64,000 nt of DNA from Metabacillus sp. B2-18 (GTDB lineage: Bacteria > Bacillota > Bacilli > Bacillales > Bacillaceae): the NCBI RefSeq assembly GCF_021117275.1, contig NZ_CP088245.1:3633501-3697500 (forward strand). The letters are read 5' to 3'. Both the position numbers and the translations under genes were made by a program. The notes under the pieces were generated by a model. It did not search any database, was not told the origin of the DNA, and saw only the letters and a program-made list of their open reading frames with translations. Shown here piece by piece: positions 48,485 to 57,817 of this stretch (positions within the stretch are counted from its first letter, which is position 1; each line of letters begins with the position of its first letter).

Positions 48485-50425
48485 TTATGATCTTTTTACT
48501 TCTTGCTTAATCTGTTCTAAGAATTGTTCGAATGGAACAGTTTCCGATTTTTGTTCACCATATTTACGAACGTTAACAGCTTTCTCAGTAATCTCGTTAT
48601 CACCAATTACAAGCATATACGGTATTTTTTGGATTTGAGATTCACGGATTTTATACCCTAATTTTTCATCACGAGCGTCCAGCTCTACACGAAGTCCAGC
48701 TTCTTGAAGTTGCTCTTGAACTTGCTTAGCATAATCAAGATGAACAGCTGGTGATACTGGAATGACTTGAACCTGAACAGGTGCAAGCCATGTTGGAAAT
48801 GCTCCTTTGTATTCTTCAATTAAGAAGGCAACAAAACGTTCCATTGTTGAAACAACACCACGGTGAATAACAACAGGTCGATGTTGTTTTCCATCTTCAC
48901 CAACGTATGTTAAATCAAAGCGCTCAGGAAGTAAGAAGTCTAATTGAACAGTTGAAAGAGTTTCATCTTTGCCTAGAGCTGTTCTTACTTGTACATCAAG
49001 CTTCGGGCCATAGAATGCCGCTTCTCCCTCTGCTTCATAATAATCATGACCTAATTCATCCATTGCACCTTTTAACATGCTTTGTGCTTTTTCCCACATG
49101 TTATCATCGTCAAAATACTTTTCTTTATCTTCCGGATCACGATAAGATAATCGGAATGAATATTTATCAATTCCAAAGTCTTTGTAAACAGCTTCAACTA
49201 AACGTACAACACGAATGAATTCATCTTTAATTTGATCAGGTCGTACAAAGATATGAGCATCATTCAACGTCATTCCACGAACACGCTGTAAACCAGTTAG
49301 TGCTCCTGACATTTCATAACGATGCATTAATCCAAGCTCAGCAATACGAATTGGTAGTTCGCGGTAGCTGTGAATGTCATTTTTATAAATCATCATATGG
49401 TGTGGACAGTTCATTGGGCGAAGAACTAAATCTTCATTATCCATCTCCATTTTAGGAAACATGTCCTCTTGATAGTGCTCCCAGTGTCCAGATGTCTTGT
49501 AAAGCTCAACACTTCCTAAAGCAGGTGTGTACACGTGCTGATAGCCTAAGCGCTCTTCTTTATCAACAATGTAGCGCTCAACAATACGACGAATTGTTGC
49601 ACCTTTTGGTAACCAAAGCGGTAAACCTTGTCCAACTTTTTGAGAAGAAGTAAATAATCCAAGCTCTTTACCTAATTTACGGTGGTCACGCTCTTTTGCT
49701 TCCTCTAATAAACGAAGATGTTCATCTAAGTCAGCTTTTTTAAAGAAAGCTGTTCCATAGATTCGTTGCAACATTTTGTTATTGCTGTCCCCACGCCAGT
49801 ATGCTCCAGCAACACTTAATAATTTAAATTCTTTAATTTTACCTGTTGAAGGAAGGTGTATTCCACGGCATAGGTCAAAAAATTCACCTTGCTCGTAAAA
49901 TGAAACTGCCTCTCCTTCAGGAATTGCTTCAAGTAACTCAAGCTTTAAAGGATCTTGAATTTCTTCATAACGGCGTTTTGCTTCATCACGGCTTACTTCT
50001 ACACGTACAATGTCAAGGTTCTCATTTACAATCTTTTTCATTTCCTTTTCAATTGCCGGTAGATCCTCAGGAGTAATGGCTTGTTCCATATCAATGTCAT
50101 AATAAAAACCATTTTCAATAACTGGTCCAATTCCCAGTTTTACTGACTGATCTTTATACAAACGCTTAATAGCCTGCGCCATTAAATGGGCAGTCGAATG
50201 TCTCATAATCTCTAATGCTTCAGCACTATCTTGTGTAACAATTTCAATTGCACCATCTTCTTCAATTGGTGTACGTAAGTCGACCAATTGACCATCAATT
50301 TTCCCTGCAAGTGACTTCTTTCTTAAACCAGGGCTAATGGATGCCGCAATGTCTTCTGTTGTGGTACCTTTTGCAAACTCCTTTACAGCTCCGTCTGGAA
50401 ACGCAATTTTTATAACGTCTGACAT
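48485..50425 (-). CDS. thrS: Threonine-tRNA ligase
   Basis: ThrS, 646 aa. N-terminal TGS domain ([16 protein letters not shown]), SAD editing domain with [15 protein letters not shown] and the [13 protein letters not shown] metal motifs, then the class II core with the zinc ligands [11 protein letters not shown] and the motif 2 [16 protein letters not shown]. The anticodon-binding domain is at the end. ATG 50425 follows GAGGTGAACAAGG. It is controlled by its own T-box. Confidence 0.97.
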   Translation of the reverse strand: MSDVIKIAFPDGAVKEFAKGTTTEDIAASISPGLRKKSLAGKIDGQLVDLRTPIEEDGAIEIVTQDSAEALEIMRHSTAHLMAQAIKRLYKDQSVKLGIGPVIENGFYYDIDMEQAITPEDLPAIEKEMKKIVNENLDIVRVEVSRDEAKRRYEEIQDPLKLELLEAIPEGEAVSFYEQGEFFDLCRGIHLPSTGKIKEFKLLSVAGAYWRGDSNNKMLQRIYGTAFFKKADLDEHLRLLEEAKERDHRKLGKELGLFTSSQKVGQGLPLWLPKGATIRRIVERYIVDKEERLGYQHVYTPALGSVELYKTSGHWEHYQEDMFPKMEMDNEDLVLRPMNCPHHMMIYKNDIHSYRELPIRIAELGLMHRYEMSGALTGLQRVRGMTLNDAHIFVRPDQIKDEFIRVVRLVEAVYKDFGIDKYSFRLSYRDPEDKEKYFDDDNMWEKAQSMLKGAMDELGHDYYEAEGEAAFYGPKLDVQVRTALGKDETLSTVQLDFLLPERFDLTYVGEDGKQHRPVVIHRGVVSTMERFVAFLIEEYKGAFPTWLAPVQVQVIPVSPAVHLDYAKQVQEQLQEAGLRVELDARDEKLGYKIRESQIQKIPYMLVIGDNEITEKAVNVRKYGEQKSETVPFEQFLEQIKQEVKRS

Positions 50426-50494
50426 CCTTGTTCACCTCATATAATGATATAAATTTTTTAAAATAGGCTCGTTTAAAATTGCCTAAAAATAAAT

Positions 50495-50778
50495 AAAACC
50501 CGTCCCTAAAAAAGGGACGAGTTAGATAACTTATCAATGGACCGTGGTTCCACCCTTGTTCCCAATATCTATCCAAAAACATACATAAACAAATAGACAT
50601 GGCTTAAAATCGATAACGGGAGACCGTCAGCTACTAATTAGATGCATACAGCATCCTTTCACAACTGAAGTTTAAAGGTGGTAAGTACGTTAATCGTGTT
50701 AGGAAGGTTTCAGCAACTCCTTCCCTCTCTGGGAACCGTAAAAACAAACTCGTGTCCTTATCAATACAGATAATTTTT
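50495..50778 (-). promoter_or_regulatory. T-box leader, threonine type, before thrS
   Basis: T-box AAGGGTGGAACCACG at 50543-50557 (minus strand). Stem I contains TACTTACCACCTT, giving an ACC (Thr) specifier at 50680-50682. The terminator ACTCGTCCC/GGGACGGGT with a T-rich tail lies at about 50497-50523. Read-through depends on uncharged tRNA-Thr. Confidence 0.93.
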
Positions 50779-50790
50779 CAATTACCTCGT

Positions 50791-50819
50791 ATTATAAAAT
50801 GTTTCATCTTTAAAATCAA
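50791..50819 (-). promoter_or_regulatory. Sigma-A promoter of thrS
   Basis: TTGATT (50814-50819), 17 bases, TATAAT (50791-50796) on the minus strand, directly ahead of the T-box. Confidence 0.85.
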
Positions 50820-50852
50820 GAATGGATTTCAATTAAATATATGTAGAGAACC

Positions 50853-51671
50853 TTAAAAATTTTCCAGTGGATATATTGTCACCCGTTCCTCAAAAATATT
50901 TTGAATGGTCTGAACCATACCTTCAAATGAGTTATTTGTATAAAGCATAAGCCAATCGGGTGCAATTGATACAAGTGGTGCCAACAATTGCTTATCAATA
51001 TACATCGGATGTTGATAAACGAAATCATTATCAATATATTTTTTTAGTTGATGTTCAGTCATTAATTGTTTGTCCTGGTCATAAACCAAACATTCTTGAT
51101 CAAATACAATTTGAAGCTTAGACAGCTTACTTTCCTTTTTTGCCAAGTAATCTCTTAAACTTTGAACAAAACTTTGATATTCTTGTTCCATTTTATATTC
51201 TTCAATCGCAATTTCAACATATTCTCTTAAACTATCTATATATTTGTGAAGACGAAATTTTTGAAAAGATGAAAATGAAAAATATAAGTCAGGACGAAGA
51301 AATTGTTCAAGTGCATCACTAATCATTTGCTCTCTGGAAGATATCTCTTGAACCCTTGGAATTTCTTCCCTTTGGCCTTCCATAATAGATTGTGCAATAT
51401 GTATAATCTGTTGCTGTTCCTCTTCCTCACTAAAATAATAATTTTCTTTTATCATTTTTAACATAATAAGATGCTCTTTATGGTTGATAATAAATTGAAT
51501 TAAACCTGGTATAACTAGTTGTTTTACTGTAGTATCCCATGATTTTGGATTGAGTTTTATGGACTGATTATTAACCAATTGAAGTTCTGAATGAAATTTA
51601 TCGTGAATCGAATGAAAGATCGAATAGATTGCTCTTGCCTCTTTCGGAGACCCAAATAATATCTCGAGCAT
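50853..51671 (-). CDS. ytxC: Sporulation protein YtxC
   Basis: A 272-aa protein of the YtxC family (MLEILFGSPKEARAIYSIFHSI start, repeated glutamate-rich helices, C-terminal LVSIAPDWLMLYTNN). In B. subtilis it is a sporulation-associated gene next to dnaI; its biochemical role is unknown. I start at ATG 51669-51671 behind GGGGGGACAAAC. It stands behind the dnaI terminator. Confidence 0.85.
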   Translation of the reverse strand: MLEILFGSPKEARAIYSIFHSIHDKFHSELQLVNNQSIKLNPKSWDTTVKQLVIPGLIQFIINHKEHLIMLKMIKENYYFSEEEEQQQIIHIAQSIMEGQREEIPRVQEISSREQMISDALEQFLRPDLYFSFSSFQKFRLHKYIDSLREYVEIAIEEYKMEQEYQSFVQSLRDYLAKKESKLSKLQIVFDQECLVYDQDKQLMTEHQLKKYIDNDFVYQHPMYIDKQLLAPLVSIAPDWLMLYTNNSFEGMVQTIQNIFEERVTIYPLENF

Positions 51672-51759
51672 GTTTGTCCCCCCTATTTGCAGCACCTCGA
51701 TTCATATATATGGGGGGAACATATATTTTAGAAGTAAAGAATTAGTTGGATTATACAAA

Positions 51760-51792
51760 AGAAAAGAGATTGATCATCTCAATCTCTTTTCT
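51760..51792 (-). terminator. Terminator behind dnaI
   Basis: AGAAAAGAGATTGA and TCAATCTCTTTTCT form a 14-bp stem, followed by TTTTG on the minus strand. Confidence 0.9.
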
Positions 51793-51800
51793 ACCACCAC

Positions 51801-52739
51801 TTAGCCTCTGCGATTTCGACCGATTAGTTCTACTGGTGTTGTCATATGTTTGATTCGTTCCATGATTCTTGCAGCTTTAACAGGTTCTTCTTCACCACGT
51901 TGAGAGTATGCAAGGTGATGTTGAAGTTCTTTTAAACCAAAGTTGGATGAGATAAAAGTAGGGAGATTTTCAAGCATGCGATATTGTAAAATTGTTCCTA
52001 ATATCTCATCTCTCATCCAGCTTGATACTGATTCTGCCCCTAAATCATCGAGCATAAGAACAGGAATTTTCTTTACCGCATCAAGTTTTTCATCCAATGA
52101 TGAATTTTGAAATGACCCTTTTAGTTCTCTCATAAATTCCGGGACATAAACAAGCATAGATGATACTTTATGTGAAGCAAGTTCATTTGCGATTGCACCT
52201 AAAATATAGGTCTTACCGACTCCGAAAGAGCCATATAAATATAAACCTTTTGTACGTTGTCCACTGTTGTATGCTTCCACAAAATCTTGAGCCATCCCGA
52301 TCACTTTTAATCTGCTTGTTTCCTCTACATCAACATCAATTTTATCAAATTGAGCCTCGAGGATATCCTTTGGAATATACATGCTTTTAATAAGAGCCTC
52401 GTGTTTCTTTCGTTCATCGTATGCTTCCTTCGTTGGGCATTTTGTATATTGAAGGTCAATAATACGCCCTTGAATCACTAAGTGAGGGTGATAACCTTCT
52501 AAAATATTTTTACACTGTGATAGTGAAGGACAGCTTTTGCAATTTTTGCTTTGATTGACAAATTCATAAAGCTTAACCAGACTTCTATTAATCATACCTT
52601 CTTCTATTTCAGTTGAATGTTTCGTTATAAAAGCTTGTACATCCGGATTGTTTAACACTTCTTTCTTCAAATCATTATAGCGATTATTAAAGTCTGGTCT
52701 ATTTTTTAATTTTTTAAAGGAATTGCTTAAATGTTCCAT
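51801..52739 (-). CDS. dnaI: Primosomal helicase loader DnaI
   Basis: DnaI, 312 aa, loads the DnaC replicative helicase. The N-terminal domain has the zinc cysteines CKSCPSLSQC, and the C-terminal AAA+ domain has GSFGVGKTYILGAIANELA (Walker A) and PVLMLDDLGAE (Walker B). ATG 52739 follows GAGGAGGGAG. It is 18 bases behind dnaB, with which it acts in primosome assembly. Confidence 0.96.
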   Translation of the reverse strand: MEHLSNSFKKLKNRPDFNNRYNDLKKEVLNNPDVQAFITKHSTEIEEGMINRSLVKLYEFVNQSKNCKSCPSLSQCKNILEGYHPHLVIQGRIIDLQYTKCPTKEAYDERKKHEALIKSMYIPKDILEAQFDKIDVDVEETSRLKVIGMAQDFVEAYNSGQRTKGLYLYGSFGVGKTYILGAIANELASHKVSSMLVYVPEFMRELKGSFQNSSLDEKLDAVKKIPVLMLDDLGAESVSSWMRDEILGTILQYRMLENLPTFISSNFGLKELQHHLAYSQRGEEEPVKAARIMERIKHMTTPVELIGRNRRG

Positions 52740-52757
52740 GTTTTCTCCCTCCTCTCA

Positions 52758-54224
52758 TTATGTCTCGTTGTTTTTATTATCCTTATATTTTTTAATCCGA
52801 TCAAATAATTTCTTTTTCTCTAACTCAAATTGTTCAATATCCACGCTTGAAGCTTTATCATCATGTTTTTCTTTCTGTTTTAATTCCTGCTGATCTTTAT
52901 GGTCACTATTTGTTTCTTCACTTAACCATGCCGGTAGCATTTCTTTACGAATAGGTGCTTTCTTATTATTCTCCGTTTTCTTCTTTGTTGTCTTTTCTTC
53001 TGCCCATTGTTGATATTGACGGTGCTCTTGTTTAGCTAAATCCATAGCATCTTTTACAGTCTTCACTTGTTTCCTTGTCCAATGGCTCGCAATTTTTTGA
53101 ACATAAGCCCTCGTAAGCTTCATATCTGTCTTTAACATAACATAATAAATTAATACATTCACAACTCCAGGCTCGAGCCTTTGTTGAAGCATCACTTCTT
53201 CAATAATTTGCAAATCACCAACAGAAGGAGTAACTCCACCGGAAACATCCATTAAAAATTGTTTTGGCGATATTCTTTCTAGTTGAAAGATTAGCTCTTC
53301 TTCCTTTGTTAATTGCTTTTGCTCTTTTTTACCTCGCAATAATGGTGGCTGTACTTTATCCACTAAGCCAGGTAACTCATCTCCATGCTGAAATTGGTAC
53401 CAATCACGAGCAGATTTTCTAAGTAATTCAATATCAATGTTTTCGTCCTGGTCAATACTTGCCATTACAACATTTTTCATATCAATAGCATTAATGCCGT
53501 ATAGGTATGAGAGCTTCTTTATTACATCCTTAACAATAGAAGTTATAGATTTATGAGGGATGAGAGCATCAGAAAGTCCTGCGAAGAATAAATCAAAATC
53601 AAAAGCAGAATCTGAAATTTCTAATTTAGACCTAGTTTCTGTACTAACAAACTCTCGTTTTTTTTCAAGCGATAAATCTTTTATCGTTTCTTCATTCATT
53701 CTCCCAGCCATTTCAGCGGAACGAACAGAGTCAAAAACATCATTAAACGACTTTGTAATGTCCTTCATTCCTTCACTCTTTTGTTCATCTGAGAAAAAAT
53801 GTTTTAACTGTAAAAATTTATTTTTGCCAACTCGATTATAAAGATAAACATTTAATACCCCGTCTTGAAAAAACTCTGTCGGTCTTACTGGTGCTTGTAG
53901 CTCGTAAACATATTTCTTCACACCGTCTTCTTCGGTTACAAAAGTTTTTAATAAGCCAAGTCCTTCTAATTTAAGACGTTCTTGATAAATGTCACGCAAG
54001 TTACTTTGCATAATCGTCATTAAACTATGATGCGTTGTTTCTTGGCTCCACATGCGATTTTGCTCCAACTCTCCCCAAAGAGTCATAAATAAACTGAAAC
54101 ATTTTGACCCAATTAATGGTTGATAAAGCAATGTTATTATTTTTCTATCCAAGTCTTGTAGAATTGAGTTGCTTTTTACTGAGTAACGGTCAATAGCAAG
54201 CAATTCCTTCCAATGCTGTTCCAT
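52758..54224 (-). CDS. dnaB: Replication initiation and membrane attachment protein DnaB
   Basis: DnaB (Gram-positive type), 488 aa, delivers helicase-loader complexes to origin DNA. It has the DDBH1 N-terminal winged-helix region (IITLLYQPLIGSKCFSLFMTLWGELEQ) and two DDBH2/DnaB_2 segments (for example LSYLYGINAIDMKNVVMASID and YVMLKTDMKLTRAYVQKIASHW), then a charged tail. I start at ATG 54222-54224 (MEQHWKELLAIDRYSV), matching the B. subtilis N-terminus; AAAGG is nine bases away. A terminator hairpin lies just upstream. Confidence 0.95.
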   Translation of the reverse strand: MEQHWKELLAIDRYSVKSNSILQDLDRKIITLLYQPLIGSKCFSLFMTLWGELEQNRMWSQETTHHSLMTIMQSNLRDIYQERLKLEGLGLLKTFVTEEDGVKKYVYELQAPVRPTEFFQDGVLNVYLYNRVGKNKFLQLKHFFSDEQKSEGMKDITKSFNDVFDSVRSAEMAGRMNEETIKDLSLEKKREFVSTETRSKLEISDSAFDFDLFFAGLSDALIPHKSITSIVKDVIKKLSYLYGINAIDMKNVVMASIDQDENIDIELLRKSARDWYQFQHGDELPGLVDKVQPPLLRGKKEQKQLTKEEELIFQLERISPKQFLMDVSGGVTPSVGDLQIIEEVMLQQRLEPGVVNVLIYYVMLKTDMKLTRAYVQKIASHWTRKQVKTVKDAMDLAKQEHRQYQQWAEEKTTKKKTENNKKAPIRKEMLPAWLSEETNSDHKDQQELKQKEKHDDKASSVDIEQFELEKKKLFDRIKKYKDNKNNET

Positions 54225-54275
54225 CCCCTTCAACCTTTCATTACAATATATTAAACGTGAAAAGTTCCTACACTG

Positions 54276-54313
54276 AAAAAAGAGCTTGAAGAACACCTCT
54301 TCAAAAGCTCTTT
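54276..54313 (-). terminator. Terminator between nrdR and dnaB
   Basis: AAAGAGCTTTTGAAGAGG and its partner CTTCAAGCTCTTT form a long stem followed by TTTCAG. It suggests that dnaB-dnaI depend on read-through or their own promoter in 54225-54275, which I could not identify with confidence. Confidence 0.75.
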
Positions 54314-54318
54314 CGATT

Positions 54319-54777
54319 CTATCTTACTTTCTTAATCAAATCGGTTAACTCTTCAATAAACACATTAATATCCTTAAATTGACGATAAACGGATGCAAAC
54401 CTCACATATGCTACCTCATCAATTCTCGCAAGCCTGTCCATGACCATTTCACCTACAAATTCACTGTTAACTTCAGAGACACCTTGATTTCTCAGTTCCT
54501 TCTCAATATCATGAACAACATCCTCAAGCTTTTGCAGGGGAACCGGTCTTTTTTCACACGCTTTAATAAGACCTCTTAAAATTTTCTCACGACTAAACTC
54601 TTCTCTAGTCCCTTCCTTTTTCACGACAATTAATGGGAATTCCTCAACCTTTTCAAATGTAGTAAACCGATATTGACATTCTTCACATTCACGTCGGCGT
54701 CGAATTGATTTTCCCTCATCTACAGGTCGTGAGTCTAATACTCTTGTCCCATTATGCTGACACGAAGGACATTTCAT
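54319..54777 (-). CDS. nrdR: Transcriptional regulator NrdR
   Basis: NrdR, 152 aa, represses ribonucleotide reductase genes when dATP is high. The N-terminal zinc ribbon [17 protein letters not shown]...CEECQYRF and the ATP-cone ([22 protein letters not shown]) are intact. I start at ATG 54775-54777 behind TTGGAG. The order nrdR-dnaB-dnaI is that of B. subtilis. Confidence 0.96.
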   Translation of the reverse strand: MKCPSCQHNGTRVLDSRPVDEGKSIRRRRECEECQYRFTTFEKVEEFPLIVVKKEGTREEFSREKILRGLIKACEKRPVPLQKLEDVVHDIEKELRNQGVSEVNSEFVGEMVMDRLARIDEVAYVRFASVYRQFKDINVFIEELTDLIKKVR

Positions 54778-54841
54778 ATGACCAGCTCCAATCAAACGTC
54801 AAAATTTTAAGTTGTTGACATTTCATCACTCAATTTTAAAT

Positions 54842-55240
54842 TTATTTTCGCGTTTTCCCAGTTCCAACAAACGATTCTTTTTGGTCGAGCTTTTTGTAAA
54901 GTTCAGTAATTAATTTCTTACTGTATCCAAAATCAGTCGGGAGGACCGTTGTTGTAGTCGCTGTAAAATCAACTGCTGTCTCAAAAGGACGCACAGAAAT
55001 AACCGTTACAATAAGAAAAGCTTTTCTTGGACGATCAACGTTTACGCTCATTTCTCCACGTTCTTCTGAAACAGATGTAACAGTCATTCCTGGTGTTTGT
55101 TCAATTAATTCTTTTACAGATTGTAATGCTTTTTTATTTGTTGTTTTATAATAATGACTTTTCAAATCGGGATTATGGTGATTTTCCCTTGTTTCTTGAT
55201 GGGTACTAAAAATATCTTTTAATTTATTCACAAAACTCAT
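54842..55240 (-). CDS. Uncharacterised conserved Bacillaceae cytosolic protein
   Basis: I do not recognise a function. The 132-aa protein has no signal peptide or membrane segment; after a basic N-terminal third, the core TPGMTVTSVSEERGEMSVNVDRPRKAFLIVTVISVRPFETAVDF and YSKKLITELYKKLDQKE looks like a compact alpha/beta domain. It lies between speD and nrdR, a position where other Bacillus genomes carry a similar protein. I start at the second ATG (55240), nine bases behind GGGG. Confidence 0.7.
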   Translation of the reverse strand: MSFVNKLKDIFSTHQETRENHHNPDLKSHYYKTTNKKALQSVKELIEQTPGMTVTSVSEERGEMSVNVDRPRKAFLIVTVISVRPFETAVDFTATTTTVLPTDFGYSKKLITELYKKLDQKESFVGTGKTRK

Positions 55241-55327
55241 TGTCATATTCCCCTTTTTCCATATTAATTTTCACTTTATGTATCGAAATTTATTCTACTA
55301 CTATCATACTGAAATTTGCCGATAATA

Positions 55328-55362
55328 AAAAGAGGTGCAGATCAATTAATCCGCACCTCTTT
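55328..55362 (-). terminator. Terminator behind speD
   Basis: AAAGAGGTGC.GAT and ATC.GCACCTCTTT form a strong stem followed by TTATTATC on the minus strand. Confidence 0.92.
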
Positions 55363-55367
55363 ACGTT

Positions 55368-55748
55368 TTAAAGAGCTTTTGCTTGAGCTTGCTTTACTTG
55401 TACCGGTCCCATACCTCTAGGGATCTCAATGTTTTCACGAGTTTGTGCTCCTAAAGATTCTGCAATATGATCTGCAGCAATGTTAGGATTTAAATCACCG
55501 CAAGTGTAAACATCGATACTAGCATAACCATGCTCTGGAAAGCTGTGAATTGTCAAATGTGATTCAGAGATAATAACCACACCACTTACTCCTTGAGGAG
55601 CAAATTTGTGAAAAGCAACCTCTCTAATTTCCGCGCCTGATTTTAATGCTGCATTTACAAATGTTTTTTCAATGTAATCCATGTCATTTAACTTATCAAA
55701 ATCGCAACCCCATAGTTCAGAGATTACGTGTCTACCCATTGTTTCCAT
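55368..55748 (-). CDS. speD: S-adenosylmethionine decarboxylase proenzyme
   Basis: SpeD, 126 aa, makes decarboxylated SAM for spermidine. It is a self-cleaving pyruvoyl enzyme: the cleavage site is Glu62-Ser63 in [20 protein letters not shown], which leaves a pyruvoyl on the alpha chain. The sequence [20 protein letters not shown] is that of the B. subtilis enzyme. I take the ATG at 55746-55748; ATG 55754 is only four bases from the GGGGG. It follows gapB, and has its own promoter and a leader of about 140 nt. Confidence 0.95.
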   Translation of the reverse strand: METMGRHVISELWGCDFDKLNDMDYIEKTFVNAALKSGAEIREVAFHKFAPQGVSGVVIISESHLTIHSFPEHGYASIDVYTCGDLNPNIAADHIAESLGAQTRENIEIPRGMGPVQVKQAQAKAL

Positions 55749-55891
55749 ATTCATGGATCCCCCTTTAACTATTTTTTATACATGAATTCTTCGCTTAATG
55801 GTATGTGTAACTACCACGGGGGAAAGTTAGTCCAGAGAGGTCCTAACCCTTTAAGTAGCCATAACACCTTGGCTTTGATAAGAAGTTCACG
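55749..55891 (-). ncRNA. Structured 5' leader of speD
   Basis: The leader between the promoter and speD contains several possible hairpins: GCCA/TGGC (about 55858-55873), GTTAGGACC..GGACTAAC (about 55826-55847), GGTA/TACC (about 55799-55814). TCCCCC (about 55818-55823) can pair with GGGGGA of the speD ribosome binding site, which would sequester it. I do not recognise a known riboswitch class here. That this is regulatory is inference. Confidence 0.4.
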
Positions 55892-55897
55892 AAAAAT

Positions 55898-55926
55898 AGT
55901 ATACTTTGTTTGTATTTGTTTTGCAA
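55898..55926 (-). promoter_or_regulatory. Sigma-A promoter of speD
   Basis: TTGCAA (55921-55926), 17 bases, TATACT (55898-55903) on the minus strand. Bases 55927-56022 behind gapB hold no strong terminator, so gapB read-through into speD is also possible. Confidence 0.8.
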
Positions 55927-56022
55927 CACACTTTTGAAAAAAATTAGTTAAAGGGTTAATCAAATATTCGGTCACACATTTATTACTTTAACCGCCGGGA
56001 ACTTTATTATCCAAAATATTTT

Positions 56023-57045
56023 TTATACCTCTAATAAATGAGTCATACTATTTGCTACTAGTTTTGTTAAATCGGCAACACGGCATGAATAACCCCATTC
56101 ATTATCATACCAAGCTAAAACTTTTATTTTATGATTTTCCATTACCATTGTTGATAAACCGTCAATGATAGCTGAATGTGGATTTGTATTGTAGTCAATT
56201 GATACTAACGGCTCAGTCGTGAAGTCTAGAATCCCTTTTAAAGAGCCCCTTGAAGCAAATTGGAAAGCTCGATTAACTTCCTCTACAGTAACAGGCTTTT
56301 CTACATCAACTACAAGGTCAACTAATGAAACATTTGGTGTTGGGACTCGTAAAGCCATACCATGTAACTTGCCTTTCATGTTTGGGAGAACAAGCTCTAG
56401 TGCCTTTGCTGCACCAGTTGTTGTCGGGATAATGGATTGCCCACAAGCTCTAGCCCTTCTCAAATCCTTATGCGGGTTGTCAATGTTTTTCTGGTCATTT
56501 GTATAAGCATGTACGGTTGTCATTAAACCATTTTTTATATAGAAAGATTCATCTATCACCTTAATGACCGGAGCAAGACAATTTGTTGTACACGACGCAT
56601 TCGAAATAATTTTATGTTGATTTGCATCAAACTTATTTTCGTTAACTCCCATCACAATCGTAATATCTTCATTTTTACCAGGTGCAGTTAAGATCACCTT
56701 TTTTGCTCCCGCTTTAACATGGAGCATTGCCTTTTCCCTGCTATTAAACTTCCCTGTTGCCTCAATAACAATATCAATCCCTAAAACATCCCAAGGAAGC
56801 TTCTCAGGGTCACGTTCATTTATTAATAACACCTTTTGACCATTTACAAGTAAATGATCTTCATGGGCAATTACTTCCCCCTGAAATTTCCCGTGAGTTG
56901 TATCATATTTTATTAAATGAGCAAGAGTATCAGCTGGATAACTTGCATTGATCGCCATAATATTAATATCTTCCATCATTGCATACCTAAAAACCATTCT
57001 CCCAATTCGACCAAACCCATTTATTGCAATATTGGCTCTCATCAT
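56023..57045 (-). CDS. gapB: Gluconeogenic glyceraldehyde-3-phosphate dehydrogenase
   Basis: GapB, 340 aa, the NADP-dependent GAPDH used in gluconeogenesis. NAINGFGRIGRMVFR binds the cofactor; the catalytic cysteine is in SNASCTTNCLAP, and TTGAAKALELVLP and WYDNEWGYSCRV follow. Residues in the adenosine pocket (INASYPADTLAHLIKYD) match GapB rather than glycolytic GapA. ATG 57045 or 57042 follows GAGAGGGG. Two CcpN boxes upstream indicate repression by CcpN on glycolytic carbon. Confidence 0.95.
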   Translation of the reverse strand: MMRANIAINGFGRIGRMVFRYAMMEDINIMAINASYPADTLAHLIKYDTTHGKFQGEVIAHEDHLLVNGQKVLLINERDPEKLPWDVLGIDIVIEATGKFNSREKAMLHVKAGAKKVILTAPGKNEDITIVMGVNENKFDANQHKIISNASCTTNCLAPVIKVIDESFYIKNGLMTTVHAYTNDQKNIDNPHKDLRRARACGQSIIPTTTGAAKALELVLPNMKGKLHGMALRVPTPNVSLVDLVVDVEKPVTVEEVNRAFQFASRGSLKGILDFTTEPLVSIDYNTNPHSAIIDGLSTMVMENHKIKVLAWYDNEWGYSCRVADLTKLVANSMTHLLEV

Positions 57046-57063
57046 CGTTTCCCCTCTCTATTA

Positions 57064-57074
57064 TATGTTATACT
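57064..57074 (+). promoter_or_regulatory. CcpN box, downstream copy
   Basis: TATGTTATACT on the plus strand fits the CcpN consensus TRTGHYATAYW at every position. It lies in the early transcribed region of gapB, in opposite orientation to the second box. Confidence 0.8.
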
Positions 57075-57095
57075 TTTAAATTATTTTATATAATT

Positions 57096-57106
57096 AGTAT
57101 AACACA
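57096..57106 (-). promoter_or_regulatory. CcpN box overlapping the gapB -10
   Basis: TGTGTTATACT on the minus strand matches TRTGHYATAYW fully and contains the extended -10 TGTTATACT of gapB. CcpN binding here would interfere with polymerase, as known for gapB and pckA in B. subtilis. Confidence 0.85.
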
Positions 57107-57175
57107 TTGATCCGAAAAGTGTGTTATTAAAATTTTCACTTTCATAAAACAGACTTTTGATGAGAATAGAGAAAT

Positions 57176-57202
57176 AAAAAAAAGAGACTATAAAAGTCTC
57201 TT
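57176..57202 (-). terminator. Terminator behind coaE
   Basis: AAGAGACT and AGTCTCTT form a short stem with loop TTTAT, followed by TTTTTTATTTC on the minus strand. Confidence 0.9.
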
Positions 57203-57204
57203 GG

Positions 57205-57798
57205 TTAAATTAGTTTCTTTAAGATTTCATGTAACTGCTTTTCTGTCTGCTCAATCGTGCCATTATTGTCAATAATTTCATCTGAAAGATCTTTTTTCAT
57301 GTGTAATGGAAGCTGTGACTCGATTCTCATTTTAGCTTCTTTCTCTGTATATCCATTTCTCTCCATAAGACGTTTAAGCTGTGTTTTTTCATCCACATAC
57401 ACAAGGATGGTTTTGTCAACCATATGAGTTAATTTACTTTCAAAAAGCAATGGTATATCAAGAACGACTGCCTTTGAATTTTTAGCTTTTTCTTCTTCAA
57501 CTCCGTTTAGCATTTCTTTTCTAACTGCGGGATGTACTATTTTGTTTAATTGTTCTCTTTTTGAATGGTCACCAAAAATAATGGCACCAAGCTTTTCTCG
57601 ATTTATGGTTTTATCTTGATGCAGTATTTCATCACCAAAAACAGAAAGTATTTGTTGATAAGCTGGCTTTCCAAGTTCAACCACTTCCCTAGAAATCTGG
57701 TCTGCATCAACAACGCGAATTCCTAGGTTTTTCAACATATTTGAAACTGTACTTTTACCACTTGCAATTCCACCAGTTAGACCGATAACAACTGTCAC
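57205..57798 (-). CDS. coaE: Dephospho-CoA kinase
   Basis: CoaE, 197 aa, last step of coenzyme A synthesis. The P-loop GLTGGIASGKSTVSNML and DADQISREVVELG, HPAVRKEM, DIPLLFESKL are all present. The start is GTG (57796-57798) behind GGAGGCTTATCATA. It is 19 bases after ytaF, in the order mutM-ytaF-coaE as in B. subtilis. Confidence 0.96.
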   Translation of the reverse strand: MTVVIGLTGGIASGKSTVSNMLKNLGIRVVDADQISREVVELGKPAYQQILSVFGDEILHQDKTINREKLGAIIFGDHSKREQLNKIVHPAVRKEMLNGVEEEKAKNSKAVVLDIPLLFESKLTHMVDKTILVYVDEKTQLKRLMERNGYTEKEAKMRIESQLPLHMKKDLSDEIIDNNGTIEQTEKQLHEILKKLI

Positions 57799-57817
57799 TA
57801 TGATAAGCCTCCATTGT

